64,000 nt of DNA. It comes from Nephromyces sp. MM_2019. Taxonomy: Eukaryota > Apicomplexa > Aconoidasida > Nephromycida. Positions 53,782 to 64,000 of the stretch are shown here, piece after piece (within the stretch, counting starts at the first letter, position 1; each line of letters begins with the position of its first letter). The notes under the pieces are model-generated. The model was not told the origin of the DNA and ran no database searches. It saw only the letters and a list, made by a program, of their open reading frames with translations. A program made the position numbers and the translations under genes. The stretch is from NCBI GenBank assembly GCA_015657535.1, contig JADHZB010001753.1:9874-73873 (forward strand), read 5' to 3'.

Positions 53782-54426
53782 ATGGCGAGATTGCCACTCT
53801 CAGTTTTTGTGAAATCTCTTGCTGAAGCACCACCATATGCTCCACTTCTTGGAAAGACTCAAGCACTGACATTCACATATCACTTATGCGGACCAACCCC
53901 ATATTTCTGCCTTAAACTTGCGGTGGAAGGTGGATGCACAATCACTGGTCAGCTACTCTACAATAATGACGCGTCAAACTCTGCTTTTGCTGGCCAGTGT
54001 CATTTTCGAAGTGTCCCTGCTATCTCTTGGTATGAAGCAAATGATTCTACGGGAACTCGTATCTCACAGCGAGTTACGTGCGCCAATCTTCAGCTAAACT
54101 CCGTACAGTTGGGATCTTCTTTTCCTTCTATATATCGTACCCTTATTTTCCCGAATTCTTGTTCTGGTTTAACCACCTCTTGGGAAGAGACATCATTGAT
54201 CAATAGGGACGCTACGCTTGTGGAGCATAAGGGCAGCTATTTGCAGAGTATTCGCGATGTGGAAAAAAGGACTTATAATGCAGTTAATCTGCCTGCCGGC
54301 TTTAAAAATATCATTGGTTTTTCTAATACCTATAGGACTTCTTTGAGAGATATTCTTTGCCGAAACAGGAACCCTGTGGCAAGGTACCCCAAAAATGTAG
54401 GTGGTGCGAATATAAACATCGATTAA
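53782..54426 (+). CDS. Unknown protein of 214 residues, downstream exon of a spliced gene
   Basis: The frame opens after a textbook acceptor: a long pyrimidine run from about 53738 ending TTTTGCCTCAG at 53775. The first ATG (53782) sits in AAAATGGCG, a good start context, so translation probably begins here after a 5'-UTR intron; if GTGAAA is coding, the protein continues upstream. The product starts MARLPLSVFVKSLAEAPPYA, has no clear signal peptide, and has many Cys, Ser and Thr residues in the first two thirds, then a basic tail. It ends at TAA, followed by a 16-bp tandem repeat. No family recognised. Confidence 0.55.
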   Translation: MARLPLSVFVKSLAEAPPYAPLLGKTQALTFTYHLCGPTPYFCLKLAVEGGCTITGQLLYNNDASNSAFAGQCHFRSVPAISWYEANDSTGTRISQRVTCANLQLNSVQLGSSFPSIYRTLIFPNSCSGLTTSWEETSLINRDATLVEHKGSYLQSIRDVEKRTYNAVNLPAGFKNIIGFSNTYRTSLRDILCRNRNPVARYPKNVGGANINID

Positions 54427-54457
54427 CGCAAATTTTTTACGGATACTGATACCATTG

Positions 54458-54514
54458 CTGATTACTCAGCTTTCTGATTACTCAGCTTTCTGATTACTCA
54501 GCTTTCTGATTACT
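54458..54514. repeat. 16-bp tandem repeat, 3.5 copies, just after the stop
   Basis: The unit CTGATTACTCAGCTTT is repeated exactly at 54458, 54474 and 54490, with a partial fourth copy ending at 54514. It begins 32 bases after the TAA of the 53.8-kb gene, so it probably lies in its 3' UTR. Confidence 0.95.
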
Positions 54515-57124
54515 AAAATATGTGTTACGTAATGGTGGCGTCTTTCTTTACACGATTTTCCCGTAGGATGTAAAGGTGACTGACAGTCACAAAGTCTTTC
54601 TTTTCTCCATGTGAGTTGTAAACTCCTTGAGAATAACAAACGCAAGGCTTATTCTTTTCAGGCTAACAACGGCTCAAGGCCTGCTTGCAATGTGATGCGG
54701 AGAATTCGAAAGCGTTTGAAGACAGGAAAGTAGTATGTTTTTTGAAGCTGTGACGATAATTGATCTTCTTGGGATTTGGCACGCTGAGGCTAATAATCTT
54801 GTGTGTAAGAATGGTTATAACTAAGCTAGTTGCCAATTATGGCAATATTGCTCTTGGCTTATTATTTTCAAAAAAGGAGCACGAAGTGAAGTACTTTTTC
54901 TCGTAATTTACCAGTTGTTGTGTCAGTTATCTTTATTTGATGATAAAATTGTTATTTAGAATCTTATCCAGTCATAATTTAGCTTGGGGGAGCTAAAAAA
55001 AGATTGCCTCTTTTACGAAAGGGGCGTGATATTACCGGGCTCTGGATGAATTTACTGGTGTAATGCCATGTGTTTCGTATGGCAAGCCATTTCGGTGAAT
55101 GTTTTGCTATTTCGCAATGATTTCTTTACTTTTAATTCAGAATATTTCAAGGTATCGATTCTGCCGTTGTTTTACCTATTCTGTTCTACATTTGATTCTC
55201 GTATCTATATCTTATGCTTCTGCTTGGTACTCTGAGCTCGATTTTTAGCTTAGAATATTCGATGCTTTGACCTAATTGAAAAAAAGATCGGATATTTCGG
55301 GTAAATACTACGAGTGGATGATGATGTAAAGTGAATAAAACTTGCATTACTACACAAGAGGGCTTACCAATGATGAATGCTGAATGCTGAAAATGAAATA
55401 TCATTGATTATTTGAGTGCCCTGCGATTTTATAGGGGATAATCTCGACACGATAATTGTATTCTTAAGCGAGCAAAATTCACTACTTAGCAGCTGAAAAA
55501 CTTGCTTAGTGTTCCTAATAAGAACGCCTCATTTTGTGTTGTTCAATTTCATTCAAGCATAGTATGAAGTTATATGTTTGGAAAGCATAGATGCTAGGCG
55601 GAGTGGCAATAGCTGGTCTCTTTGAGGAAGTTTTGATATATACAGGCGGCTGCAGAGGCTTGCATCGCATTCTTTTTAATACATTGTGCAGTCTCTTGTG
55701 CCTCAATGCCGTGGAGGAAGCATTAAAATATTAAAAAATACAAAATAATTTTTTGTATGTATTACCTTTATTATTTGAGCACTTTTTTCAATTTGCTTGA
55801 TTTTTTTCTCCGTATTTTTACTTTTTAGTTGTAAGGCTTTTTAACTAATTAAGTACCGCTACCACTCTTAGTCTATGTTTCCGTTCTATTTTTTCTGTTG
55901 TATGTTCCTGCGACGTTTATAAACAAAAGCGAATTCTATCAAGCTTACATGAAAAGCTTCTTTTTCCTTTCATTGTTTGTGATGCACAAAAATATAAAAT
56001 GAAGAAGATACTGTTACAACGAGTAATTCCTTTTGGGGGGCTGGTTATGACATGTTTTACTTGTCTGTAGAAGTGTGTAACTCCAAACCTCGCCTGTTAA
56101 GCTCTTTGATTAATAACAAGTGTAGTGCCGCAGAAGCGATTAATGGACGCATGCGTGCGCTATCACATGTGTGCCTTATCGATACTAGGTTTAAATCTTA
56201 ATATTCTGGAGGTAGGCTTAGTTCAACATGTACGGACAATGGCTTCATAATTAGGCGAATCTTTCTGCGGATAGTCCCATTTTTGAAAAACCTTTTTTTG
56301 GTCGATAGTGCGTGTCAAATTTGGTATTGAAGCTCATAGAGTTAACTATATTTATGGGGTAAGTGAAGAATAGTAGCAAGTATCCCAAAAGGTCTCTGCA
56401 ATCCTCCAGTGACGAATATGCGTATACAGTTTCGTTATCACTTAAAGGTATTCTTAATGACGGGGAATGCGTACACTTAAAGTTAGTCTCAAAACCTGCG
56501 CTGGAAGCTGATCGCATCCGCGCTGTGCTGATTGGAACTTTCATTGATCCATAATCAAATGGGACGATGATGAGTGCATACTGCAACTACTCGGGAAACT
56601 ACCCGGAAGCCTCTGGTGCTTCCGGAAGGAGTTTATCTTTTTTATCATTCCGATGAATTAGCTCAGATCTATGCTGCGAACTTTTAGTGATCTCTGTGAA
56701 ACTAGCAGATTATGGTTTATTGGAACCAGGTTCTCTTTAGAATGAGACGAGGCATTGATAATTATATACCACTTTGATCGAAAACCCAGCAGAAGTAAGT
56801 TTCCGGCTGCTTTGGCCATATGAACGAAACTACCATTTTATCGAGACCAATAAATGTCTTGTTTTTGTTTCATACCGCTGCAGGGTATGCTAAGGTCGGT
56901 TGTTGAGTAGTGACCTTGCGCCCAAGTAAGACGTGTGATTCTACTTGCAAGTCTGGCATTCGAGGTGATCACGCTATTTAGGCTTTCCGCGTAGAAATCT
57001 GGCTTTATTTTTTATCACAAGGCCACGCGTGGCCTATTATGTTCTGCTTTAAACTCAGCGTGCTGTGCATTGGCAATGAGGGTATAGAGTTTCAAGGGTA
57101 GGGCAGTAGTTTTTCCTCAAATAG
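54515..57124. other. No gene resolved
   Basis: Mostly AT-rich spacer. Frames on both strands at 56251-56586 look protein-like (plus: DGECVHLKLVSKPALEADRI) but lack convincing splice sites, and a chance origin is likely. Confidence 0.45.
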
Positions 57125-57326
57125 AAAGGTTTGTGACGATGCATTGGTACGGTTTACTTTCAAGGAAGGTCGCTTTCGTACTAAAGCAAGGGCCAGCTAT
57201 AGAATGTGCCACCGACGGCCCGAGTGCCGTGACGAGGCGGAGACCTTCCTTGCGAGGTGGACTGCGCATGCAGTTCAATGCTCAAAGTTGGCAGCCATTA
57301 AAAAGTACGCAGGGATATCAGTGTGA
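57125..57326 (+). CDS. Candidate terminal exon, Cys-containing peptide, unidentified
   Basis: The acceptor TTTTTCCTCAAATAG precedes 57125. After one base the frame is open to TGA at 57324-57326, about 66 residues, starting KVCDDALVRFTFKEG and containing MCHRRPECRDEAETF. A second frame is open through the same DNA, which weakens the case. No upstream exon or family was found. Confidence 0.3.
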
Positions 57327-58234
57327 TAGGCATGTCCATAGGAACCATCTCGAGGAACTCCAGTAGAACCATCCAACCGGCACATTAACATGTTGCGCTC
57401 CACCAAAGATACCGTCTAGACAGGAAACTGTATACGAGGGAAAAAGGATGAGACTGCTGTTGAGTTAGAAAAAAGTGGCAACCCCTCATGGTTGGAGCAT
57501 CCATGTGTACCATGCTGTTTCATTTTCTTAATCAACCAGAAGCGCTGTGAGCGACCCCTTACTATGGTAATGCCTGCAGAGGCTGCATCCTTAATTTACT
57601 CATAATAAGAGTAAACCGGGAAGTGACTGCTGACGGACACTTTTTTCTTTGACAATACGCTTCAAGAAAAAAGTTGCACGGTTCTAAAAACAAATTGCGT
57701 TAGGATCCATCTAATATGCAGGGATATCATGGCTGATACTCATGCAAGATGCTCGTCCCTTCGTCCCTTTGTTAAATGCAACTGTTGGGGAGTCTGTCGA
57801 GGATAGTTTTCCCCTAGCATTGTTTGCGGTTCTGTCACCCTTATTAGGGCTTCTCTATACTGAAGGATGTAATGGCCAATGGAGCAGTATACGATTGGGC
57901 GTCAGGAGTGTGAGGTAGTGAAGTCTCTCAATGGAACCTTTTAAAATGTTTTGAGCATTTAAAAGTAATATGTTTAAGTTTACAATTTTGAATCGTATTG
58001 TCTATCGATAAGCTAATACGGAGCTTGCTAGTTCAGTCTGACTGGCGGTCAAGAATGTATTTATAACATCGTCAGTAAGCTTTTTTAATGAGCTTACATT
58101 AAGTAATACTACACTTTCACCAATTAGGAACTGTTTGTAGCCTACTAAATTTTCCAAGTCCTTTCTCTCCAACAGTGAGAATAAACTCTTCCCATTTGGC
58201 TATCTGAACCGTTTGTGATTATAAAATCCCAGCT
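57327..58234. other. Spacer upstream of the TBCC gene
   Basis: No frame with splice support. It should contain the TBCC promoter, but no recognisable motif was found. Confidence 0.5.
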
Positions 58235-61200
58235 ATGATTCATGAAGTAACTAAGGAGGGCTGGGAGCACAGGCTCCTACCCGAAACTGAAGAAATCGAT
58301 ATCAGCAAGTGGGCAGAACAAGAATTGGCGCGACTCAGTAATGTCCTTTCAGGTACGGTTTCGTATAGCTGATTTTCGCCGTCACGAAAAGATCTGGGTG
58401 CTTTTGATAGATAATTGCTTTAGCGCTATTAAAGCGTGAATAATGCATTTTTTGTGGCTACAGCCACCTATTCAGCTTAACCCATCATCTTCACTGATGA
58501 GCCGTTGCTGTGTTTGAGCTTTTTTTAATTTGAAGGTATAGTGGCAGTACTCCGACCGCAATAGCTCACCTTTCAAAAGCATTTGCAAGGCAGGTGAAAA
58601 ATTGTATATATTAATTTCAGGTCTATTTATTTCGCTCTTTACATAGATTTACGTAAATATTTTTCGCCAGCTGGGTGAAGTTATGCTAGTTAAATAAGGA
58701 TAATTGTGTCTGCTAGAATAGGATTCGACAAAATTTGTTGGAACAGGTGGGCAAGGTCCCCTAGCTAAATAACTAGCAAAAAATAAGCGGAATCATGGCA
58801 GAGCAGACGCAGGCGAAGGAAGCTATGATGCGTAGAGGATTAATTCAGGGTTATGCTTCCGTCTATCGGTACAGCGTTTGTTCAATACTTTAATATTCTA
58901 AGTCTCACATTCCTCTATTTGAATCGGCTTTTCTTCAGAAAAAGAGAATTTGTTGTATGATCCTTCAAACGGCGCTGAAGTGCGTAAGCTGACTATAGAG
59001 AATTTGAACAGCTTCATGAAGGACGTATGTGAGCCAGTACAGGATCTGCTACGAGAGTATTCTAGTGTCTTGCCGTCAAGGCAAGGTGCTGCTATGCAGA
59101 GGGTAAGAATTATAGCCAATTTTTCAATATGACCAGAGGATAAGCCATTTCTGTTTCTTCATTGGCAGCTTAGCTTAGCCATAATAGGCCTTACCAGCCC
59201 ATGGATATCGAATTGCTGCTGCAACTCTTGGTCCCACAAATTTTGGCAACCTTCTTAGGGCTTCTGACCTTTTTTTTCCTTTATTGCTAGCTTCATGGCT
59301 ATGTCAGAATCGTTTCCTTACGTCATGTTACGTTTTTGAACTAAATTGCTGCTTTTTTTGTGGCTTTTACATGCCTTTAATCGTTTCGTATTTTTTGGTC
59401 CCTTGAATTGCTTTTTAATGCAGTTATTGTCGTCTATATGGTTAGCTCTGATAAAATTTGTTAGCCAGATTATCTAAGCGATGCTTAATTAGGAAAAGCG
59501 TATGTTGCTATAAGGCTTAGTCTTTACTTTGTAGAGTATTTTCCTTTGCATCAACTCCATGCTTGAGACTGCTTCGATGTAAATGAGCAAGAAATCATAC
59601 TGTATTTCTGCTAAATTACTTCAAATATTCTTTTTTGCTAGTGTTATTGCGTGATATTTTGTCTGATTGCCTAGTTTCAGTCCATCGTTCAATTTTGCAT
59701 ATTTTTTTAAAGCTTTAGCTCATGCCGAATTGCTTCTTTTGAAATCAATGTATGTCGATGTGTGTGTTTCTGCGTGACTGTATGTGTATTTCTATGTGTA
59801 TTTCTGTGTGTGTTTCTGTGTATTTTTCTGTGTATATTTTCGTTTGTTTCTGTGCCTCTCAGTGTCTGTCTTTGCATGTTCGCGTCTGGCTTTGTGTTTC
59901 TATGTGTGTGTGACTAAACCGTCCTAATCTCTATTGCATATCAACCCATTGAAGACGTAGATCTTGGGCTTGTTAGAGTATGGTGTAAAGCTCTGGAAAT
60001 TCTTACTATTTCATATTGGGTCTTATTTGGCAGAATCATGATCTCCTAAATTGCAAAATCATCATAGTATACTATGTGCGCCGGTGCCACTCCTTTGTTT
60101 TACCTCTTCTTTTCAGTCAATTTTGTATATCGGTTCCTTCGTTTGTTTTTCTAATCAGCGTGTTGAGAAGTTTTCTGCCGGCGTAGAGAGCCTGAAGAAT
60201 AAAGCGCTACCTGGCGGTCGGTTTTCTTTTAGGCAAAAGCCTCAAGGAGCTGCTTTATCGAAGTCGACAAGTGATGCTGTTGTGCAGGTAGAAAGATCTG
60301 TATGTACTACTACTTCCAAGGAAGCTTCAGAAGTACCTCCTTCATGTAGTTTTCCCTCTATTCACCAAGAGAGCGATAAATGTGCGACTAACCCTGGAAA
60401 CAAGCTTGATCAATGTGATTGTTTAACTATTCAAAATACCACTGCTTTGGATCTTGATGGTGATCCAGTGTTTTCGAAAGAAAAAATCAGCAATCTTCAC
60501 GATACTGTGTAGGTATTTAATTTTTTAGCAGGGGTTAAAGGGTTAAAAGCTGGAAAGCTCTATCCATTTGTCTTTTATTATGGCTTTCTATTTAGAATCT
60601 TGCTGTCTAATAGCGTAACTTTTGACTGGTGTATTCGTGCTGAGAAATCAGCTACTTTCTCGCGTGAAGAATTAACTTTGAATAAGTATATGAGGCGCTA
60701 CTAGCCTTTTTTTGGAAAAGCGTTTTCACACTAATGTGTGTTTAGTGAAGTTCTTGGAATTATTTCGATGAAGCTTTTAGATGATTGCTATTTTCTTTCA
60801 AACTTTTCTTCTTAATGGATTATTTTTGTTGCTCTTCGTTTGCACAGCTCTCCTTCTTAGTATCCATTGAGATATAAAGATTATTTTAACTCATTGCTTC
60901 TTAGCCTTTGTATCACTTTCAACCTATTCGTGGTCTTTCAATTTTTTCACTATATCTTTATTTGAGCCTCTGTTATTCTGGCATCCTCGCACATCATATA
61001 TGCTTCAGCACTTTTACTCAAATTTATTCAGCGCCATTTGTGGCCCACCGGAAAACTTTACAAAAAATAGCGACGTTTCCATCCAAAATTTGGCAAGTGA
61101 TAAATGACAACTTTCCCAAATCTACTGCATGCTTTTAACCCGCTTGTCTTTATTTTTTTGTGCTTTAAATATACAGTATATATACTGGATTTTACCGTAG

Positions 61201-63733
61201 CGCTGTGTAAATAATATGTTAAAATATATCCGAGAAATGATATAAAAATATTTATGGATTTTCCTATAAAAATCCAGGAAATTTTTCTATAAAACAAAAA
61301 AGTGCTTTCTGATTCATGTATTTATGTGTGTTTGGAGTATATCTGTTGTAAGATTTGTGTGCTCTAGTATGCTTTCCACGGCGTTTTGCATTGGTTTTTT
61401 TGCAGAGTGCTGCAGTTTCGTAGTTTTGTGTGTATCACCCTCCAAGCGTATGGTTAGTGTAGAATAAGTAACTTAATTTTTCCTGTATTTAATGTGAAAA
61501 TATTACGTTTGGATTCTTATTATATTTCGTATAAACTGTATGTTGTCTTGGTGCACGTGGTTTATGCTTGATCCGTCGCTGCCCTGAATCGTTTGCAAGT
61601 CCAGAAATAATTTGGTGTGTGCAAAATTTCTTGGTGTCTTTTTTTCAGTACCATGTTGTGATGTTAAAGGTTTATGCTTATCTCTATGCTTCCTGCATTA
61701 GGAAGCGATATTTTCAGCTGGAAAGCTTACTTTAGGTGAAGACCATAAGTTGCTTTTTTCCGTAATAAAGCGTGTGCTGTTTGCTTTCACACATTGTATT
61801 TCAGGTGGACTCAGAGGTGTATCTCTTTGAAATTTTCTCCGCCGCAAGGCTGCATAATCTTAAGCGCTGTACTATCTGGTATCCGCTGTTTACTCTTCAC
61901 CCTACTTGCATGACTGTCGTGATTTTGCCATGCCTGCAAAATTTTTGTGCTTTGAAAAGTATGCAAGAGTTTTTCTGCTAAATAATGATTTTGTTTTGAA
62001 TTAAAAAAGGCAGTTCAAAGTGATAAATGTTACAACAGTGTGTACAGATAGATGGTGTGAAATTTCCTTGACGAATAGCGGGTGAAAAAAACATTTTTTA
62101 CGAGTTTTTTTGTATGTGTAAGCCACACAAGCGTATGTGTATGCAAGCCATACTTGTGTTTGTGTGTGCAAGCCATATCAGTGTGTTTTTTTTACTGGGT
62201 TCTCTTTTTTCGGAATTATTCTCCAGTAGTGTTAATAGAGACTTTTTATTATCGCACAGTTTGTGAAATATCTTTTAATTTATGGGTTTAAAGTTGCAAT
62301 TTTTATTTATGTTTGCTACTTTTTTTGCATTCGTACTGTCTGTGAATGTTTGCGTGATTCAGCGTCTTATTACTCACTTTAACTCCGCCTACATGGATTT
62401 TACACATCCTCTACCTTATTTTGCAAACTTCTTGAATTTTATGAAGCTTTTATTCCCCTCAGGCTAGGAGCCATTGAGACCTCCATTCTCATAAGCGAAT
62501 GCGAAAATTGTGTGCTCCTTTTTGGATGCAGGCAGGTTGATCTTGCTTGTATTAAACTGTTTCCTTGAGTAATAAGCGAAAAGCTTTTTATTTTGTTAAC
62601 ATAAAGTATCTTAAGATTAGGGTTTCGCTACACAGAGGTTTTTATATGATTATACAGCAATTATTTTTGGTGCTTTTGCTTTTATTGACTTCCCAATAAT
62701 TAAATTTTGTAGCTGTGCTAAAAAAAGGTTGAAATTTTGTATACACTGAGCGCATTTCCTTTTGAGGTTTGCATCCAAATTTTAGTATGTGAGATTAGGC
62801 ATTCTTTTCATTCTATCTCGTCTTCATCTTTAACATTATTATCTTTGCAAGCAGATTTTTTATTTGTTGCGTGAATTTTTTTTTTCTGCAACATCTTGTT
62901 CCTCCCCCCCCGATTAAGCTTAAGTGCTTTTATGTTTATATTCGTATTGTTGTGCTTTTTCCCAGCTTCTTCTCTCTTTGTATTTTTCATTTTCTGATAT
63001 TTCCCTGATATATTCACTTGTGTTAATTCTTTAGTTTTCACTTTATCTCCTTAATTCATGTAATTTTAGATGTTTATAATTTCTTCTGCTTGCTTTATTT
63101 TATATCTTCTAATAGGTTGTCCCCTTTCATGTCCGCTTGCCTTGTTTTTTGTTATATTGGCAGCACTTTTTAATTTTCTCTACACTGGCACAGTGATTTT
63201 GTTGGAGTTTCCCGCTCCATAACCCCAGAATCATCTTTTTATTATATTGGTTAGTTTTTATGTTCTTATCCCTGTAGGTACTATTTTGCAGGTTTTTCCC
63301 AATTTATTTCGTATGTACTGCTAGCTGATATACGGTGGCTACGTGCACAACAGCTTCCGTTTTTATTGCCTATACTCAAATGTATAGCTGAATGATGAAG
63401 GGCATTAGCGAATGACTCATCGCTCTATTTTTTATGTCTCTTCAGCTTAGGGTTTATTCCTGCCAGATGTTGGATATATACTACGAAGTTGTTTCAAAAC
63501 CTATAATTGAAAGGTCTCTTGGTACTTTCTGTTTTTTATTTTGGTGGTACATACGTTTGTTAGCTATAGAGTTACTTCTCAAGTGCTTTTTTATGTGTGC
63601 AGCAATATATGGCGTCGAATTGTTGCACAACTGTAGCAAGGCTCGACCCTCTTTAATTTTATCCGCGAGTCAATGCGAGTGTTCGGCTCTATTTTTCAGA
63701 AGCTGGCCAGTATTGCACTTATTCGAGGCTTAG
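58235..63733 (+). CDS. TBCC: Tubulin-binding cofactor C (TBCC)
   Basis: TBCC acts with cofactors D and E to trigger GTP hydrolysis on beta-tubulin at the end of tubulin folding. Exons: 58235-58352 (ATG), 58939-59102, 60159-60506, 61805-61878, 62463-62535, 63446-63521 and tentatively 63603-63733. All junctions have GT and AG and agree in phase; the total is 984 bases, about 327 residues (human 346). The N-terminal part is helical and leads to VEKFSAGVESLKNKALPGGR and FSFRQK, matching the family's KKRFAFK end of the spectrin-like domain. The CARP beta-helix is read across exons 4-6: SAARLHNLKRCTIW, LGAIETSILISECENCVLLF and QLRVYSCQ...SKPIIERSLG, matching family NC.v..GPV.GSI, DC...ACQQLRIH and PIIED. 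The exon 3 donor is a weak GTGTAG chosen for phase. The last intron (81 bases) is open in frame, so the C-terminus is uncertain. Confidence 0.9.
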
Positions 63734-64000
63734 TTATTTTTAAAAAAAATGGATGAGTACATTGCTGCCACGTAATTTGGTGTCTATTACTAGCAGTGTA
63801 AGATAGGTACTCTCTGAATGGCTAATCTCGATTATAGCGTTTGGTGCTACTCATAAATTTTTCGCTAGTAATGATACCAACAGAGGCTTTGTCCTTTTTT
63901 TTTGGGACGAGTGTTTTATTCATTTGCAATGCTGCCTTTTTTTAATTTTCGCAGTATTAACTAAAAGTAGCTACTAATCTGAATTTTAGACATTTTTCCA
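63734..64000. other. Sequence after the last TBCC frame
   Basis: AT-rich, with pyrimidine runs followed by AG (for example GTTTTTCGCAG-like sequence near 63955). If the 63603-63733 exon is wrong, the true last TBCC exon could lie here or beyond the window. Confidence 0.4.

Noticed and set aside
1..64000. tRNA and rRNA genes
   Set aside because: No stretch with both a T-arm GTTCRANYC and a matching acceptor stem was noticed on reading, although a covariance-model scan was not possible.

Overview
The window is nuclear DNA from a eukaryote. It is AT-rich and has no bacterial operons. Genes are broken into many short exons with GT-AG introns, and starts sit in an A-rich context (AAAATGG-like). 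Splicing the exons by eye, requiring the reading phase to agree at every junction, gives three genes recognisable by comparison with family sequences as I know them: a GPI-transamidase subunit (PIG-T/GPI16), a tubulin-binding cofactor C (TBCC), and a HEAT-repeat protein resembling the axonemal dynein assembly factor DNAAF5/HEATR2. A cilium assembly factor with a GPI-anchor enzyme and a secreted, possibly GPI-anchored protein fits a flagellated protist. An apicomplexan or related alveolate is my best guess, but no marker in the window proves it.

Layout. 1-7.9 kb: minus-strand gene for a long acidic, Ser/Glu-rich, partly coiled-coil protein of unknown function, running off the left end, with introns full of CA/TG, purine/pyrimidine and C/G-rich repeats. 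8-13 kb: no gene resolved. 13.2-26.7 kb: minus-strand PIG-T gene, 15 exons, complete from signal peptide to C-terminal membrane anchor (about 653 aa). 26.7-36.4 kb: unresolved block with several plausible plus-strand exons and one 145-codon frame broken by a single stop. 36.4-41.1 kb: minus-strand gene of three exons (about 1,475 aa) with a degenerate SET domain. 42.6-43.6 kb: plus-strand single-exon secreted protein with a hydrophobic C-terminal tail. 45.2-51.0 kb: minus-strand DNAAF5-like gene, at least 13 exons. 53.8-54.4 kb: plus-strand unknown protein after a strong splice acceptor, followed by a 16-bp tandem repeat. 58.2-63.7 kb: plus-strand TBCC gene, 6 firm exons and one tentative.

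Functional links. PIG-T acts in the ER complex that attaches GPI anchors, and the 42.6-kb product has the architecture of a possible substrate. TBCC (tubulin folding) and DNAAF5 (dynein arm pre-assembly) both serve microtubules and the axoneme. Whether these neighbours are co-regulated cannot be told from sequence. Family assignments rest on remembered motifs, not on a database search.
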